Shown: positions 53,078 through 61,992 of the stretch, one piece after another | How the letters are laid out: the number at the start of each line of letters is the position of its first letter | Numbering within the stretch: the stretch's first letter is position 1 | Made by a program: the position numbers and the translations under genes | From: Telluribacter roseus | Lineage (GTDB): Bacteria > Bacteroidota > Bacteroidia > Cytophagales > Spirosomataceae | NCBI RefSeq assembly: GCF_017355915.2 | Contig: NZ_JAFEUV020000003.1 | Span: forward strand, 628,858-692,857 | Length of the DNA stretch: 64,000 bases | Direction of reading: 5' to 3' | The notes under the pieces: generated by a model | Database searches by the model: none | What the model was told of the DNA's origin: nothing | The model's input: the letters and a program-made list of their open reading frames with translations, nothing else

Positions 53078-53107
53078 AAAAGCCAGCGAGTCCCCTCGCT
53101 GGCTTTT
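53078..53107. terminator. Terminator upstream of the sugar dehydrogenase gene and after msrA
   Basis: The 13-bp stem AAAAGCCAGCGAG / CTCGCTGGCTTTT with a 4-base loop lies downstream of msrA on the minus strand. Confidence 0.9.
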
Positions 53108-53127
53108 GTATAATACTGACTGGATAA

Positions 53128-53799
53128 TTAATGGTTGCCTTTTAATTTCCCGGTATAATTCTCCTTGAACTTGTTAAAACGGGGGAGGGACACCTGCTGT
53201 ACGTAAGGGTTGTCGGGGTTATGCTCGATGTAATCCTGGTGGTACCCTTCGGCCCGGTAGAAGGCATCCAGGTTTTTGATCTCCGTGACGATTCGCCCGT
53301 TGAAGCGCTCCTGATTCATGGTAGCCGTTACACGCTCGGCTATCTGTTTTTCTTCGGGTGAGCGGTAAAACAGGATGGAGCGGTACGATGAGCCCCGGTC
53401 AGGTCCCTGCTGGTTAGGCGTGGTGGGGTCATGGGAGAGGTAGAATATTCTGGCCAGCTCTTCGTAGTTCACCTGCTCGGGATTGTAGTACACCAGTACC
53501 GTTTCGGCGTGGCCGGTGGTCTCGGTATTGACGAGGTCATAAGTAGGGTTAGGTACAGTACCTCCGGCGTAGCCCGATACGACCGAATCAACCCCTACGA
53601 CTGCTTCGAAAATCTCTTCGGTACACCAGAAGCAACCCGATGCAAAGGCTGCGATGGCTCGGCCTTCGGGGGCTAGTAGTTGTACCTGGCGTACCGCGCT
53701 GGTGTCACCATTGCCTTTGTTGGTATTCTTTGAGGTATTACAGGCTGTAAAGGCTACAGCGAGTGCAACAATGCAAATGCGGGTGGCTATGCTTTTCAT
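53128..53799 (-). CDS. msrA: Peptide-methionine (S)-S-oxide reductase, lipoprotein form
   Basis: MsrA reduces methionine-S-sulphoxide in proteins. This 223-residue form has a lipoprotein signal peptide with Cys20 (VALAVAFTACNTS), so it acts in the envelope. The catalytic C56 lies in ASGCFWCTEEIF, and SGYAGGTVPNPTYDLVNTETTGHAETVLVYY and FYLSHDPTTPNQQGPDRGSSYRS are standard family features. The start ATG 53799 is chosen to give a typical signal peptide; a start 10 codons earlier is less likely. No msrB is nearby. Confidence 0.94.
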   Translation of the reverse strand: MKSIATRICIVALAVAFTACNTSKNTNKGNGDTSAVRQVQLLAPEGRAIAAFASGCFWCTEEIFEAVVGVDSVVSGYAGGTVPNPTYDLVNTETTGHAETVLVYYNPEQVNYEELARIFYLSHDPTTPNQQGPDRGSSYRSILFYRSPEEKQIAERVTATMNQERFNGRIVTEIKNLDAFYRAEGYHQDYIEHNPDNPYVQQVSLPRFNKFKENYTGKLKGNH

Positions 53800-54119
53800 G
53801 GGAGTAGTACGACTAATGTACTTATCCAACAGTGTGTTCAGAAATTATGTTCGCAAATGCCCAAAAGGACAAAAAGCGGGAGCAGCAGACCCTTTCAAAG
53901 CCCTGAAAGATACTTTTTTATCCTTAAGGTAATTGGGAGGGGTAAGTTCTTGTAAAAATCGTCTTTTATTTTGTAATTGTTCATCACCCAAAAAGAAGAC
54001 CCTCCTCCCGTGACACCAGCTCTTATTCCAACGCCAGGATCAGGTATACCGGAAGTGCTTCTCATCCGGTGCCAATGCAATCCAATCTTTTCAAACTTTT
54101 AAATCTTTATTAACTAGCA

Positions 54120-54650
54120 ATGAATAGAAGAGAAGCTGTTCAGAGAATTGCTCTGCTCATGGGAGGTGCCCTGTCGGCTCCGGTCATGGCGGGTGTAATG
54201 GGAGAGAAACTGTACGATGGTCCCAGCGTGAATGTTACAGCTGAGCAGGAAGCCCTGCTGGCTGAGGTAGCTGATGTGATCATTCCTACTACCAGTACCC
54301 CCGGTGCCAAAGCAGCCGGTGCGGAGAAGTTTATCGTGCGGGTGATGCGTGACTGCTTTCCGCTAAAAGATCAGGAAACATTCTACAACGGTCTGACACG
54401 TCTGAACACCGAGAGCAAGAACAAGTTCGGAAAGAGCTTTGAGCAGCTGCCGCTATCTCAAAAGAATGAGATGGTAAAGCATACTATGACCAGCGACACC
54501 CCTTTCTTCCGCCGCATGAAGGAGCTTACCGTAACGGGGTATTTTACGTCTGAAATCGGAGCGACTCAGGCGCTGGAGTACCTGCCTATACCGGGCCGGT
54601 TTGAGCCCTGCATACCCCTCAAGCCGGGACAGAAGGCCTGGGCTATCTAA
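54120..54650 (+). CDS. Gluconate 2-dehydrogenase subunit 3-like protein
   Basis: Protein of 176 residues with a twin-arginine signal (MNRREAVQRIALLMGG), so it is exported folded. The rest matches the gluconate dehydrogenase subunit 3 family: EQEALLAEVADVIIPTTSTPGAKAAGAEKFIVRVMRDCF. This small subunit partners a flavin GMC-type large subunit, encoded 39 bases downstream. The substrate in this organism is unknown; related pairs oxidise gluconate or other sugars. No cytochrome c subunit gene is adjacent. Confidence 0.88.
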   Translation: MNRREAVQRIALLMGGALSAPVMAGVMGEKLYDGPSVNVTAEQEALLAEVADVIIPTTSTPGAKAAGAEKFIVRVMRDCFPLKDQETFYNGLTRLNTESKNKFGKSFEQLPLSQKNEMVKHTMTSDTPFFRRMKELTVTGYFTSEIGATQALEYLPIPGRFEPCIPLKPGQKAWAI

Positions 54651-54689
54651 GTTTGTTTCTATCACTATTCTTACGCAAGTACATAACGA

Positions 54690-56405
54690 ATGGCTAATCT
54701 AAATATAGATGCAGTAAAAGACATGACCTACGATGCCATCGTCGTGGGGTCGGGTGTGTCGGGCGGCTGGGCTGCCAAAGAACTGACCGAAAAAGGGCTG
54801 AGGGTACTGATGCTCGAGCGGGGTAAGCAGCTCGAGCACGTAACCGGCTACGAGAACGCGCTGAAGGCTCCCTGGCAGCTGCAGTACAACGGTAGACTGA
54901 CTGAAGAGCAGAAAGAAACGCATCCGAAGCTTTCGCGTGACTACCCCTATAATGAAATGACCGAGAAGTACTGGATGAAAGATGCCGACTCTCTCTACAA
55001 AGAAACAAAGCGATTTGACTGGTTTCGGCCCAATATCGTGGGTGGTAAGTCCATCATGTGGGGACGGCAGTCGTACCGGTTGAGTGATATTGATTTTGAA
55101 GCCAACGCCAAGGAAGGTATCGCGGTAGACTGGCCTATCCGCTATAAGGATATTGCTCCCTGGTACTCATACGTAGAAAAACACGTAGGTATATCAGGTG
55201 AGAAACTGGGGCTACCTCAGTTACCCGATAGTGAGTTCCTGCCCCCGATGGAGATGTTCTGCGTGGAGAAGGAAGTGCGTAAGCGCATTGAGAAGCAGTT
55301 TCCCGGTCGTGTAATGACCATCGGACGGGTGGCCAATCTGTCGGCGGCCGGTAAGGCACAGCTAGGGATTGGACGCTCGGCCTGTCAATACCGCAACCAG
55401 TGCGCCCTCGGGTGTCCCTACGGAGCTTACTTCAGCACACAATCGTGTACGCTGCCACCGGCCGCCAAGACGGGCCGCCTCACGCTCCGCCCCGACTCTA
55501 TGGTAACCAACATCCTGTACAACAAAGATACCCATAAGGCCACGGGGGTACGTGTAGTTGATGCGGTGACGCTGGAAGAGCGGATCTACAATGCCAAGAT
55601 CGTATTTGTATGTGCCAGTGCACTGGGATCCACTGCTCTGCTGCTTAACTCCACTTCGGAGCGTTTTCCGGATGGCATGGGTAATGACTCGGGTCAGCTG
55701 GGACACAACCTCATGGACCACCACTTCCGCATTGGAGCGAGTGGCGAGTGGGAAGGGGATCTAGACAAGTACTACTACGGACGCCGGGCCAATGGTATCT
55801 ATATACCGCGCTACCGCAACATCGGCAACGATAAGCGTGACTACCTGCGTGGCTTTGGGTACCAGGGACGCGCCAGCCGCGAAAGCTGGCAGAGAGGTAT
55901 TGCTGAGCTGAGCTTTGGAGCCGACTTCAAAGAAGAAATGACCACTCCGGGCCACTGGCAGATGGGAATTGGTGGCTTTGGTGAAACGCTGCCTTACTAC
56001 GAAAACAAGATGTACCTCGACAAGACCGAGAAGGACAAGTGGGGTATGCCGCTGGTAGTGTTCGACGCGGACCTTCGTGAAAACGAAATAAAGATGCGCG
56101 AGGATATGAAGAATGATGCCGCCGAGATGCTGGAAAAATCAGGTCTGAAAAATGTGAAGGCTTACGACCGGGGCTCGTACCTGGGTATGGCGATTCATGA
56201 GATGGGTACCGCCCGTATGGGACGCGATCAGAAAACGTCTGTACTTAACGGCAACAACCAGGTGTGGGGAGCCAAGAACGTATTCGTTACCGATGGTGCC
56301 TGTATGACCTCTGCCTCCTGCGTGAATCCGTCGCTTACCTACATGGCTCTGACGGCCCGCGCCGCTGACTTTGCGGTGAAGGAGTTGAACAAGAAGAATA
56401 TATAG
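54690..56405 (+). CDS. GMC-family oxidoreductase (gluconate dehydrogenase-like large subunit)
   Basis: FAD-dependent GMC oxidoreductase of 571 residues. The FAD motif is YDAIVVGSGVSGGWAAKELTEKG (14-36), VGGKSIMWGRQSYR follows, and the C-terminal half has AIHEMGTARMG with the catalytic His and FVTDGACMTSASCVNPSLTYMAL. It lacks its own signal peptide and probably leaves the cell with the Tat-borne subunit 3. It oxidises an alcohol or sugar at C-H and passes electrons to the respiratory chain. It ends with a strong terminator. Confidence 0.92.
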   Translation: MANLNIDAVKDMTYDAIVVGSGVSGGWAAKELTEKGLRVLMLERGKQLEHVTGYENALKAPWQLQYNGRLTEEQKETHPKLSRDYPYNEMTEKYWMKDADSLYKETKRFDWFRPNIVGGKSIMWGRQSYRLSDIDFEANAKEGIAVDWPIRYKDIAPWYSYVEKHVGISGEKLGLPQLPDSEFLPPMEMFCVEKEVRKRIEKQFPGRVMTIGRVANLSAAGKAQLGIGRSACQYRNQCALGCPYGAYFSTQSCTLPPAAKTGRLTLRPDSMVTNILYNKDTHKATGVRVVDAVTLEERIYNAKIVFVCASALGSTALLLNSTSERFPDGMGNDSGQLGHNLMDHHFRIGASGEWEGDLDKYYYGRRANGIYIPRYRNIGNDKRDYLRGFGYQGRASRESWQRGIAELSFGADFKEEMTTPGHWQMGIGGFGETLPYYENKMYLDKTEKDKWGMPLVVFDADLRENEIKMREDMKNDAAEMLEKSGLKNVKAYDRGSYLGMAIHEMGTARMGRDQKTSVLNGNNQVWGAKNVFVTDGACMTSASCVNPSLTYMALTARAADFAVKELNKKNI

Positions 56406-56432
56406 TCGAGATAAGTCACTGATAGTAAATAG

Positions 56433-56465
56433 AAAAGGGGCGGCCTCACTGAGGCCGCCCCTTTT
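56433..56465 (+). terminator. Terminator after the GMC oxidoreductase gene
   Basis: The 15-bp stem AAAAGGGGCGGCCTC / GAGGCCGCCCCTTTT with a 3-base loop. Confidence 0.93.
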
Positions 56466-56594
56466 TGTGTTGTATTCTACCAAAAATTGATTTGTCCAGA
56501 AAAAAAGCTTATCGAAATTCAATAAGCTTTTCTGACTTAACCAATCAATCTTCTATGATAGAAGAACTCTTAGATATCTTTGTATTATACAATA

Positions 56595-57191
56595 TTATGC
56601 CGTTGTTCCTGTGACGATTTTAACATCCACCGTAAAATTATCATAAATCAGCTTATCCCCCAAATTTTCGAAAAACGAGCCTGAGCGGTACTGCAGGCCA
56701 AACTTGGTGCGGTCCACATCAAACTTGGCTTCGGCCGATACATTGCCCTTGGCGTCCACTTTGACCTTAGCCGGGAAAGTCACACTCTGCTTCACGCCTT
56801 TGATGGTCAGGTCGCCGGTGATGTCGTAGTTCTCTCCACCCTTAGGTACGGCCTTGGTGATCTTAAAGGTTGAAGTTGGAAATTTCTCTACATCAAAGAA
56901 GTCCGCTGATTTCAGGTGCGTCACCAGCCGCTGGTTAGGAGCATCCTTGCCGTCGGTGTTGGTCAGCGTATTCATCTCAATGGTGAAGTCACCTCCGGTA
57001 AGCTTACCCTTGTCTACTAGCAGGGTACCATCCTGGATGTTGATGGTGCCGTAGTGCTCACCCGTTACTTTCTTGGCCAGCCAATTGAAGGTACTGGCCT
57101 TGGTATTTACTTTTACCGGAGTAGGCCTGGCAATGGCCGCGGTGAGTCCTGCTACAAACAGGAGCATGAGCAATAGATTCGACTTTTTCAT
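56595..57191 (-). CDS. YceI family lipid-binding protein
   Basis: Secreted protein of 198 residues with a signal peptide (LLLMLLFVAGLTAAIA). The YceI fold is clear: STFNWLAKKVTGEHYGTINIQDG at the N-terminus, FTIEMNTLTNTDGKD, LKSADFFDVEKFPTSTFKITKA and FDVDRTKFGLQYRSGSFFENLGDKLIYDNFTVDVKI. YceI proteins are lipocalin-like barrels that bind isoprenoid or other lipids in the periplasm. ATG 57197, two codons upstream, is an equal alternative start. Single-gene unit. Confidence 0.93.
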   Translation of the reverse strand: MKKSNLLLMLLFVAGLTAAIARPTPVKVNTKASTFNWLAKKVTGEHYGTINIQDGTLLVDKGKLTGGDFTIEMNTLTNTDGKDAPNQRLVTHLKSADFFDVEKFPTSTFKITKAVPKGGENYDITGDLTIKGVKQSVTFPAKVKVDAKGNVSAEAKFDVDRTKFGLQYRSGSFFENLGDKLIYDNFTVDVKIVTGTTA

Positions 57192-57268
57192 AGGCATTGA
57201 GATTTGGGTTATAGATGGATTACAGATACTCAGGTACTGTCAGGATCACTCTATTCTCTACAAAAGTC

Positions 57269-59809
57269 TTAGTTCATGTCGCCACCGCTCTTGACGTCGT
57301 CGTTGCGGACGCCACGGGTTTTCTTCTTCTCCACGAAACTCATCTTACCTATCTTATAACTGAACGTCAGTTTGATGTTCTGATTGTAGATGTAGTTGAC
57401 ATTCCGCTGGTTAAACAGGGGAGAGTTCAGCGAAGTCACCATCCGCATTCCGCCAAAGAAGTTCTCGGCGGCCAGTCCCAGGCTTCCCTTTTTGTTGGGG
57501 AAGTCTTTGCGTACACCTACTGAGTACATACCCATTCCTCGCTGATAGCCCTGTAGCTGCACCCGGTTGCCGCGATACCCCCCGAAGGCCTGGATACCCC
57601 AGCCGTGCGGTAGCTGTACCTGTGACTGCAGGCGTCCGCCTACCACAAAGCCTGAGTTGCTCACAGGTACCGATGTACCCGTTATATCCTGCTGCATACC
57701 TTCGAGGTAGTTGTAGAAGACATCCATGCCTCCATTGAGCGTCCACTTGGGAGTCAGGAACACGTTACCAAATACGTTGGCTCCTGTAGCCTGCTCGCGA
57801 CCGATGTTCTCCCAGGTAGTGATCACAGCTCCCGCCAGCGTGTCGGAAGGTACGGTTAGGCGCGTAATACCGTTGTTGGTAGAGCGGCTGAATACTGATA
57901 TGTTCAGGTAGGTCTTCTTGATGCTGGTGCTCAGGCTCAGCTCTACGTTATCCGTTAGTTCGGGGCGCAGCAGAGGGTTACCGATGTTGATACTCTGTGG
58001 GTTGGCCGCGTTGAAGTTGGGGTTCAACTGCTGCAGGCCCGGGCGCTGGATCCGGCGGTTATAGGCCAGCTTTATGGTAGAGCTCTTACTCAGTGCCTTC
58101 GAAATGTTCAGGCTGGGTACTAGGTTGGAGTAAGCCGGTATGTTGATGGTACTCCTCTGGTCAAAGGCATCGATGGTCGTATGCTCAAAGCGTGAGCCTA
58201 CCTTGAAGGTATACTTGTTGGCAGTCGAGAACGTGTACGACAGGTACCCCGCTGCTATGTTCTGGTTGTAGTTCAGGTAGCCTGCCGGATTGCGCGCATC
58301 CGAAGAGAACAAGCCCGTAGGGCCGGCAATCTGGTACTGGAAGTCAGAGTTTACCTCGCGGAAGATACCCTTCACCCCAAACTCGATCTGCTGGTTTTTT
58401 CCGATTGGATTTACGTAGTCGGTTTGTACGGTAAGCTCGCTGTTGGTATTGCCGTTGATGTTTTTCTGACGGCTGGTCAGGCTGCCCGATTCAGTCAGTA
58501 GATCCGCGTCGAAGTTGTTGGTCAGGTTGCTGGTACTGTACAGGGTAGATACCGACCACTCCTGTCCTGGCTTGAACGTACGGATGTAGTCCACGTTGAT
58601 ATCAACGGTGTTGGAGTAATCGCGGCTGTCTACGTTGCGGTAGGTGGTAGAGCTTAGTACATTATCACGGAACAGGTCAGTTGTAAAATCCTGGTCGCGG
58701 GAGAAGTTACGGGTACCAAAGTTGATACCAGCCGTCAGCGACTGATTCTTGGCCAGGTCGTAGTCGAAGCCCAGGTTATAGCGGCCAAAGAGGCCATTGT
58801 CGTAGGCGTCAGCCGTCTGGCGGGTAAGTACGTTAGTACCATTCTGTACGGTGTTCTGGTCCAGGGTTATGAACGCTTTGTTATAAAAGGCACGTCCAAA
58901 ACCACCCAGCGTTACGCCCAGCTTGCCCTGGCGGTAGCTACCGTTCAGGCCTAGGTTAGAGCCCCGCAGACCTATACCGGTGTCGACATTGAGGGTAAGG
59001 CCCTGCAGCGTTGATTTTTTGGTGATAATGTTGATGATTCCCCCCGATCCTTCGGCATCGTATTTGGCCGAGGGCGACGTGATTACTTCCACGGTTTTGA
59101 TCAGCTCGGCAGGAATCATTTTCAGAGCATCGGCAATGCTGCTGGCTACGATGGTAGAAGGCTTGTTGTTGATGAGTACCCGTAGATTAGAACTACCGCG
59201 CAGACTGACGTTACCGTCCAGGTCCACCGACAGCATGGGTACCTTCTTGAGTACATCCGAGGCGTCACCTCCCTGGGCGGTCAGGTCCTTTTCGGCGTTG
59301 TACACCAGGCGGTCTACCTTTTCCTCGATCAGGGCCTTTTCGCCCGTCACGTTTACGGCATCCAGCATCACGGTGTTTTCCGAGAGCTTAATTACCCCCA
59401 GGTCCAGGTCCTTACCCTTCTCTACTTTGATGTTATTGATTTGCTTTTCGTTGTATCCAATGAAGGTGATCACCAGGCGGTACTCTCCTTCGGCAATACG
59501 GTTGAGGCTAAACTTACCTTTTTCGTCGGCTACAGTACCATCGATGGGCTTTTTGGTATTCTTGTCTACCAGGGCAATGGTAGCGTACTCTACGGCTTTG
59601 GTCAGGGCGGAGTCTACCACAAATCCGCTGATCTTGGAATTACCACGCGGACCGTTGGATTCCATATTAAAGCCAGGGGCGTCATTGGCAGGGCGGCTGC
59701 GGCCGTTGCCGTCTCCCATAGGTCGGCCTCCGGGGCCACCCGGAAACTGAGCCATGGCCACACTTCCTGTCATAAGTAGCAGGATGGCTAAGGAGTAATG
59801 TTTTTTCAT
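57269..59809 (-). CDS. TonB-type outer-membrane beta-barrel protein
   Basis: Outer-membrane protein of 846 residues. After the signal peptide (LAILLLMTGSVAMAQ) comes a Gly/Pro/Arg-rich segment (FPGGPGGRPMGDGNGRSRP), then a carboxypeptidase-like domain (ISGFVVDSALTKAVEYATIALV ... EGEYRLVITFIGYNEKQ), a plug (VKKVPMLSVDLDGNVSLRGSSNLRVLINNKPS) and a long barrel (outer-membrane beta-barrel family of TonB-like proteins). The C-terminal end (KKTRGVRNDDVKSGGDMN) is unusually charged for a barrel. Start ATG 59809 gives a signal peptide; the open frame extends far upstream without homology. Divergent from the LytS/LytTR pair. Confidence 0.9.
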   Translation of the reverse strand: MKKHYSLAILLLMTGSVAMAQFPGGPGGRPMGDGNGRSRPANDAPGFNMESNGPRGNSKISGFVVDSALTKAVEYATIALVDKNTKKPIDGTVADEKGKFSLNRIAEGEYRLVITFIGYNEKQINNIKVEKGKDLDLGVIKLSENTVMLDAVNVTGEKALIEEKVDRLVYNAEKDLTAQGGDASDVLKKVPMLSVDLDGNVSLRGSSNLRVLINNKPSTIVASSIADALKMIPAELIKTVEVITSPSAKYDAEGSGGIINIITKKSTLQGLTLNVDTGIGLRGSNLGLNGSYRQGKLGVTLGGFGRAFYNKAFITLDQNTVQNGTNVLTRQTADAYDNGLFGRYNLGFDYDLAKNQSLTAGINFGTRNFSRDQDFTTDLFRDNVLSSTTYRNVDSRDYSNTVDINVDYIRTFKPGQEWSVSTLYSTSNLTNNFDADLLTESGSLTSRQKNINGNTNSELTVQTDYVNPIGKNQQIEFGVKGIFREVNSDFQYQIAGPTGLFSSDARNPAGYLNYNQNIAAGYLSYTFSTANKYTFKVGSRFEHTTIDAFDQRSTINIPAYSNLVPSLNISKALSKSSTIKLAYNRRIQRPGLQQLNPNFNAANPQSINIGNPLLRPELTDNVELSLSTSIKKTYLNISVFSRSTNNGITRLTVPSDTLAGAVITTWENIGREQATGANVFGNVFLTPKWTLNGGMDVFYNYLEGMQQDITGTSVPVSNSGFVVGGRLQSQVQLPHGWGIQAFGGYRGNRVQLQGYQRGMGMYSVGVRKDFPNKKGSLGLAAENFFGGMRMVTSLNSPLFNQRNVNYIYNQNIKLTFSYKIGKMSFVEKKKTRGVRNDDVKSGGDMN

Positions 59810-60151
59810 GGGTAAAAGATGGGTAAAAGTTATGTATGGAAATAAGATGTTGTAAAGTTGAATGGCTCCCTTTGATAATACCTTACAAATCAATAGTACT
59901 TTTTTTATATAAATTCGAATAATAGACCAGCAGACGTTTTTAGTCGACAGTCGGCCTACTTTTGGCCTATTTCCTGAGTATAGATCAAAAGGGGGCATTT
60001 ATAGACCTAACAGGGTAAAGAGTCGAAAATAAGGTAGTACGTATCTGTACAGGCATATAAATTTTGTAGTTTTCGACCCTGATCGGGATTATGGAGGCGA
60101 GAGGATGTACCTGCGTATTGGTTTGATCCTGTGTTTATTGAGTACTCTACT
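59810..60151. other. Divergent promoter region, TonB-type barrel / LytS-LytTR
   Basis: This 342-base region holds an exact plus-strand -7 box, TACTTTTG at 59957-59964, and inverted GGCC repeats around it, about 190 bases before the kinase gene. GGGTAAAAG is repeated directly just before the barrel start (59810-59829). No gene is seen. Confidence 0.45.
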
Positions 60152-61192
60152 ATGCAAGGCATACAACAGCGCAAGCAAATCTTCTACCTGCACCTGTCAT
60201 TCTGGTGTCTGTACTTCTCTTTTTTCTTCTACCAGATCACAGGGGGGAGGCATGGGAGTGAGCCTAATTTGGTACTGGCTTTCTGGGATGCCACCACGCA
60301 CGTACTGTTGATGGCCTTTATAGCCTATCTCAATTATTTTATTTTTCTGCCGCGCTTTCTGGAGCACAGGCAGGTGGGCCGGTTCCTCGTCGAGTTTCTG
60401 CTACCCTTTGTACTGATCGTAGCCGGGCATATCTGGCTGAAACGTTTTATATACGGAGGTGCCCCTTACAGAGGGTTTCTTTACAGTGACAGGTTTATTA
60501 TTCAGCACGTGCTCATTACCCTGTTCATTGTCATCTTTGTGGGGATGCTCAAATTCGTGGAGGATTGGTTTGACCTGCAGGCCAAGAAGAAAGAAATTGA
60601 GAATGAACGACTGAATGCCGAGCTTCGGTTTCTGAAGGCCCAGATCAACCCGCACTTCCTGTTCAATACGCTCAATAACCTGTACTACCTGGCCTTCACC
60701 AATTCGCCCAATACTACTACCGTCATAGAGAAGTTGTCGCAGATGATGCGGTACATGATCTATGACTCTAATCAGACTAAGGTATCTCTCAATAAGGAGA
60801 TTGAGTACATGAAGAACTACATCAGTCTGGAGCAGCTACGACTTAACAACCAGATACCGATCTGCTTTGAGGTAGAAGGTACTACCGGTCATCAACTAAT
60901 TGTACCCTTTATATTTATTACCTTTCTGGAAAATGCTTTCAAGCATGGGGTAAGCAATTCTTTTGAGGAAGCCTGGGTACACGTACGGATTAGGGTGGAG
61001 GGCAACGAGTGTACCTATACCGTAGAAAACAGCAAGCTACCCCAAAGGGAAGAGGAGGCGCTTGAGAAGTCGGGAATAGGCTTACAGAATGTACATCGCC
61101 GGCTGGAGCTGAGCTACCCCGGTGCCTACACGCTCCAGGTCGATAACCAACCAGATCGCTATGCTGTACAACTCCAACTGACGCTGCTATGA
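60152..61192 (+). CDS. LytS-type sensor histidine kinase
   Basis: Kinase of 346 residues with four membrane spans in the first 145 residues (LSFWCLYFSFFFYQ, ATTHVLLMAFIAYLNYFIFLP, VEFLLPFVLIVAGHIWL, HVLITLFIVIFVGML) followed by a coil and the His_kinase domain with phosphoacceptor His in KAQINPHFLFNTLNNLYY. The ATPase part has VPFIFITFLENAFKHGVSN and KSGIGLQNVHRRLELSY. This is the LytS/YehU class that partners LytTR regulators; the next gene overlaps it by four bases. The signal is unknown. Confidence 0.93.
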   Translation: MQGIQQRKQIFYLHLSFWCLYFSFFFYQITGGRHGSEPNLVLAFWDATTHVLLMAFIAYLNYFIFLPRFLEHRQVGRFLVEFLLPFVLIVAGHIWLKRFIYGGAPYRGFLYSDRFIIQHVLITLFIVIFVGMLKFVEDWFDLQAKKKEIENERLNAELRFLKAQINPHFLFNTLNNLYYLAFTNSPNTTTVIEKLSQMMRYMIYDSNQTKVSLNKEIEYMKNYISLEQLRLNNQIPICFEVEGTTGHQLIVPFIFITFLENAFKHGVSNSFEEAWVHVRIRVEGNECTYTVENSKLPQREEEALEKSGIGLQNVHRRLELSYPGAYTLQVDNQPDRYAVQLQLTLL

Positions 61193-61938
61193 CCTATACC
61201 TGTATAATAGTAGAAGATGAGCCGCTGGCGCGGAGCCTGCTGGAACAGTACATCCAGAAGATACCCTACCTGCAGCTGGTCAATCAATTTTCGAACGCGT
61301 TGTCGGCTCTGGACTTTCTGCACCACAATTCCGTAGATATCATGTTCTCGGATATACAGATGCCCGAAGTGACTGGCATTGCCATGCTTAAGATCCTACA
61401 GAAAAAGCCACTGATCATCCTTACGACGGCTTACTCGGAGTACGCGCTGGAAGGCTACGAGTTGGACGTGGCCGACTACCTGCTGAAACCGATTACGTTT
61501 GAGCGATTTATCAAGTCCGTTGAAAAGGTAACACGGCGCCTTCATGTGGCTCAGCCTACGGTAGCCCAGCCACTGCCTGAAGTACCTGCCCTGTCCAAGG
61601 CTGCGGAGCCTCAGCAATCCTTCATATTTGTAAAAGATGGTACCCGGTTGGTGAAGGTACGCCTGGATGAGATTACCTATATCGAAGGGTTGAAGGACTA
61701 CGTAGCTATACATACCATTCAAAAGAAGATAGTGTCGCTGCAGACGATGAAGTCGCTGGAATCCCAACTACCCGCCGATCGCTTCATACGGATCCACAAC
61801 TCCTACATTGTAGCGCTGGAGGCCATCGAAAGCATCGACCGGGAGAAGGTCCAGATCGGAGCGGTGTACCTGCCTATCAGCGATACCTACCGCAAAGCCT
61901 TCCGGGAGTTTATAGAGCGTAATCAGATAGGCGAGTAA
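61189..61938 (+). CDS. LytTR family response regulator
   Basis: Regulator of 249 residues with a receiver domain (acidic pocket VEDEP, phosphoacceptor D55 in FSDIQMPEVTG, switch Thr in LTTAYSEYA, K in LLKPITFERF) and a LytTR DNA-binding domain at about 145-245 (FIFVKDGTRLVKVRLDEITYIEGLKDYVAIHT ... FIRIHNSYIVALEAIE). Its ATG overlaps the kinase stop codon by four bases, so the two are translationally coupled. The divergent TonB-type barrel gene is a possible target. Confidence 0.94.
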   Translation: MTYTCIIVEDEPLARSLLEQYIQKIPYLQLVNQFSNALSALDFLHHNSVDIMFSDIQMPEVTGIAMLKILQKKPLIILTTAYSEYALEGYELDVADYLLKPITFERFIKSVEKVTRRLHVAQPTVAQPLPEVPALSKAAEPQQSFIFVKDGTRLVKVRLDEITYIEGLKDYVAIHTIQKKIVSLQTMKSLESQLPADRFIRIHNSYIVALEAIESIDREKVQIGAVYLPISDTYRKAFREFIERNQIGE

Positions 61939-61945
61939 CAAAAAA

Positions 61946-61970
61946 GCGCGGAAGCTATGCCTCCGCGCCC
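61946..61970. terminator. Hairpin after the LytTR regulator gene
   Basis: GCGCGGA (61946-61952) pairs with TCCGCGC (61962-61968), with an A tract before it; there is no T tract on the plus strand, so it works better for the minus strand gene. Confidence 0.5.
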
Positions 61971-61992
61971 TGAATCTGTATTTCAGAAAGCC

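Noticed and set aside
58980-59779. 256-codon plus-strand open frame opposite the third TonB-type barrel
   Set aside because: Ser/Arg/Leu-rich antisense frame of a real gene; no signature.
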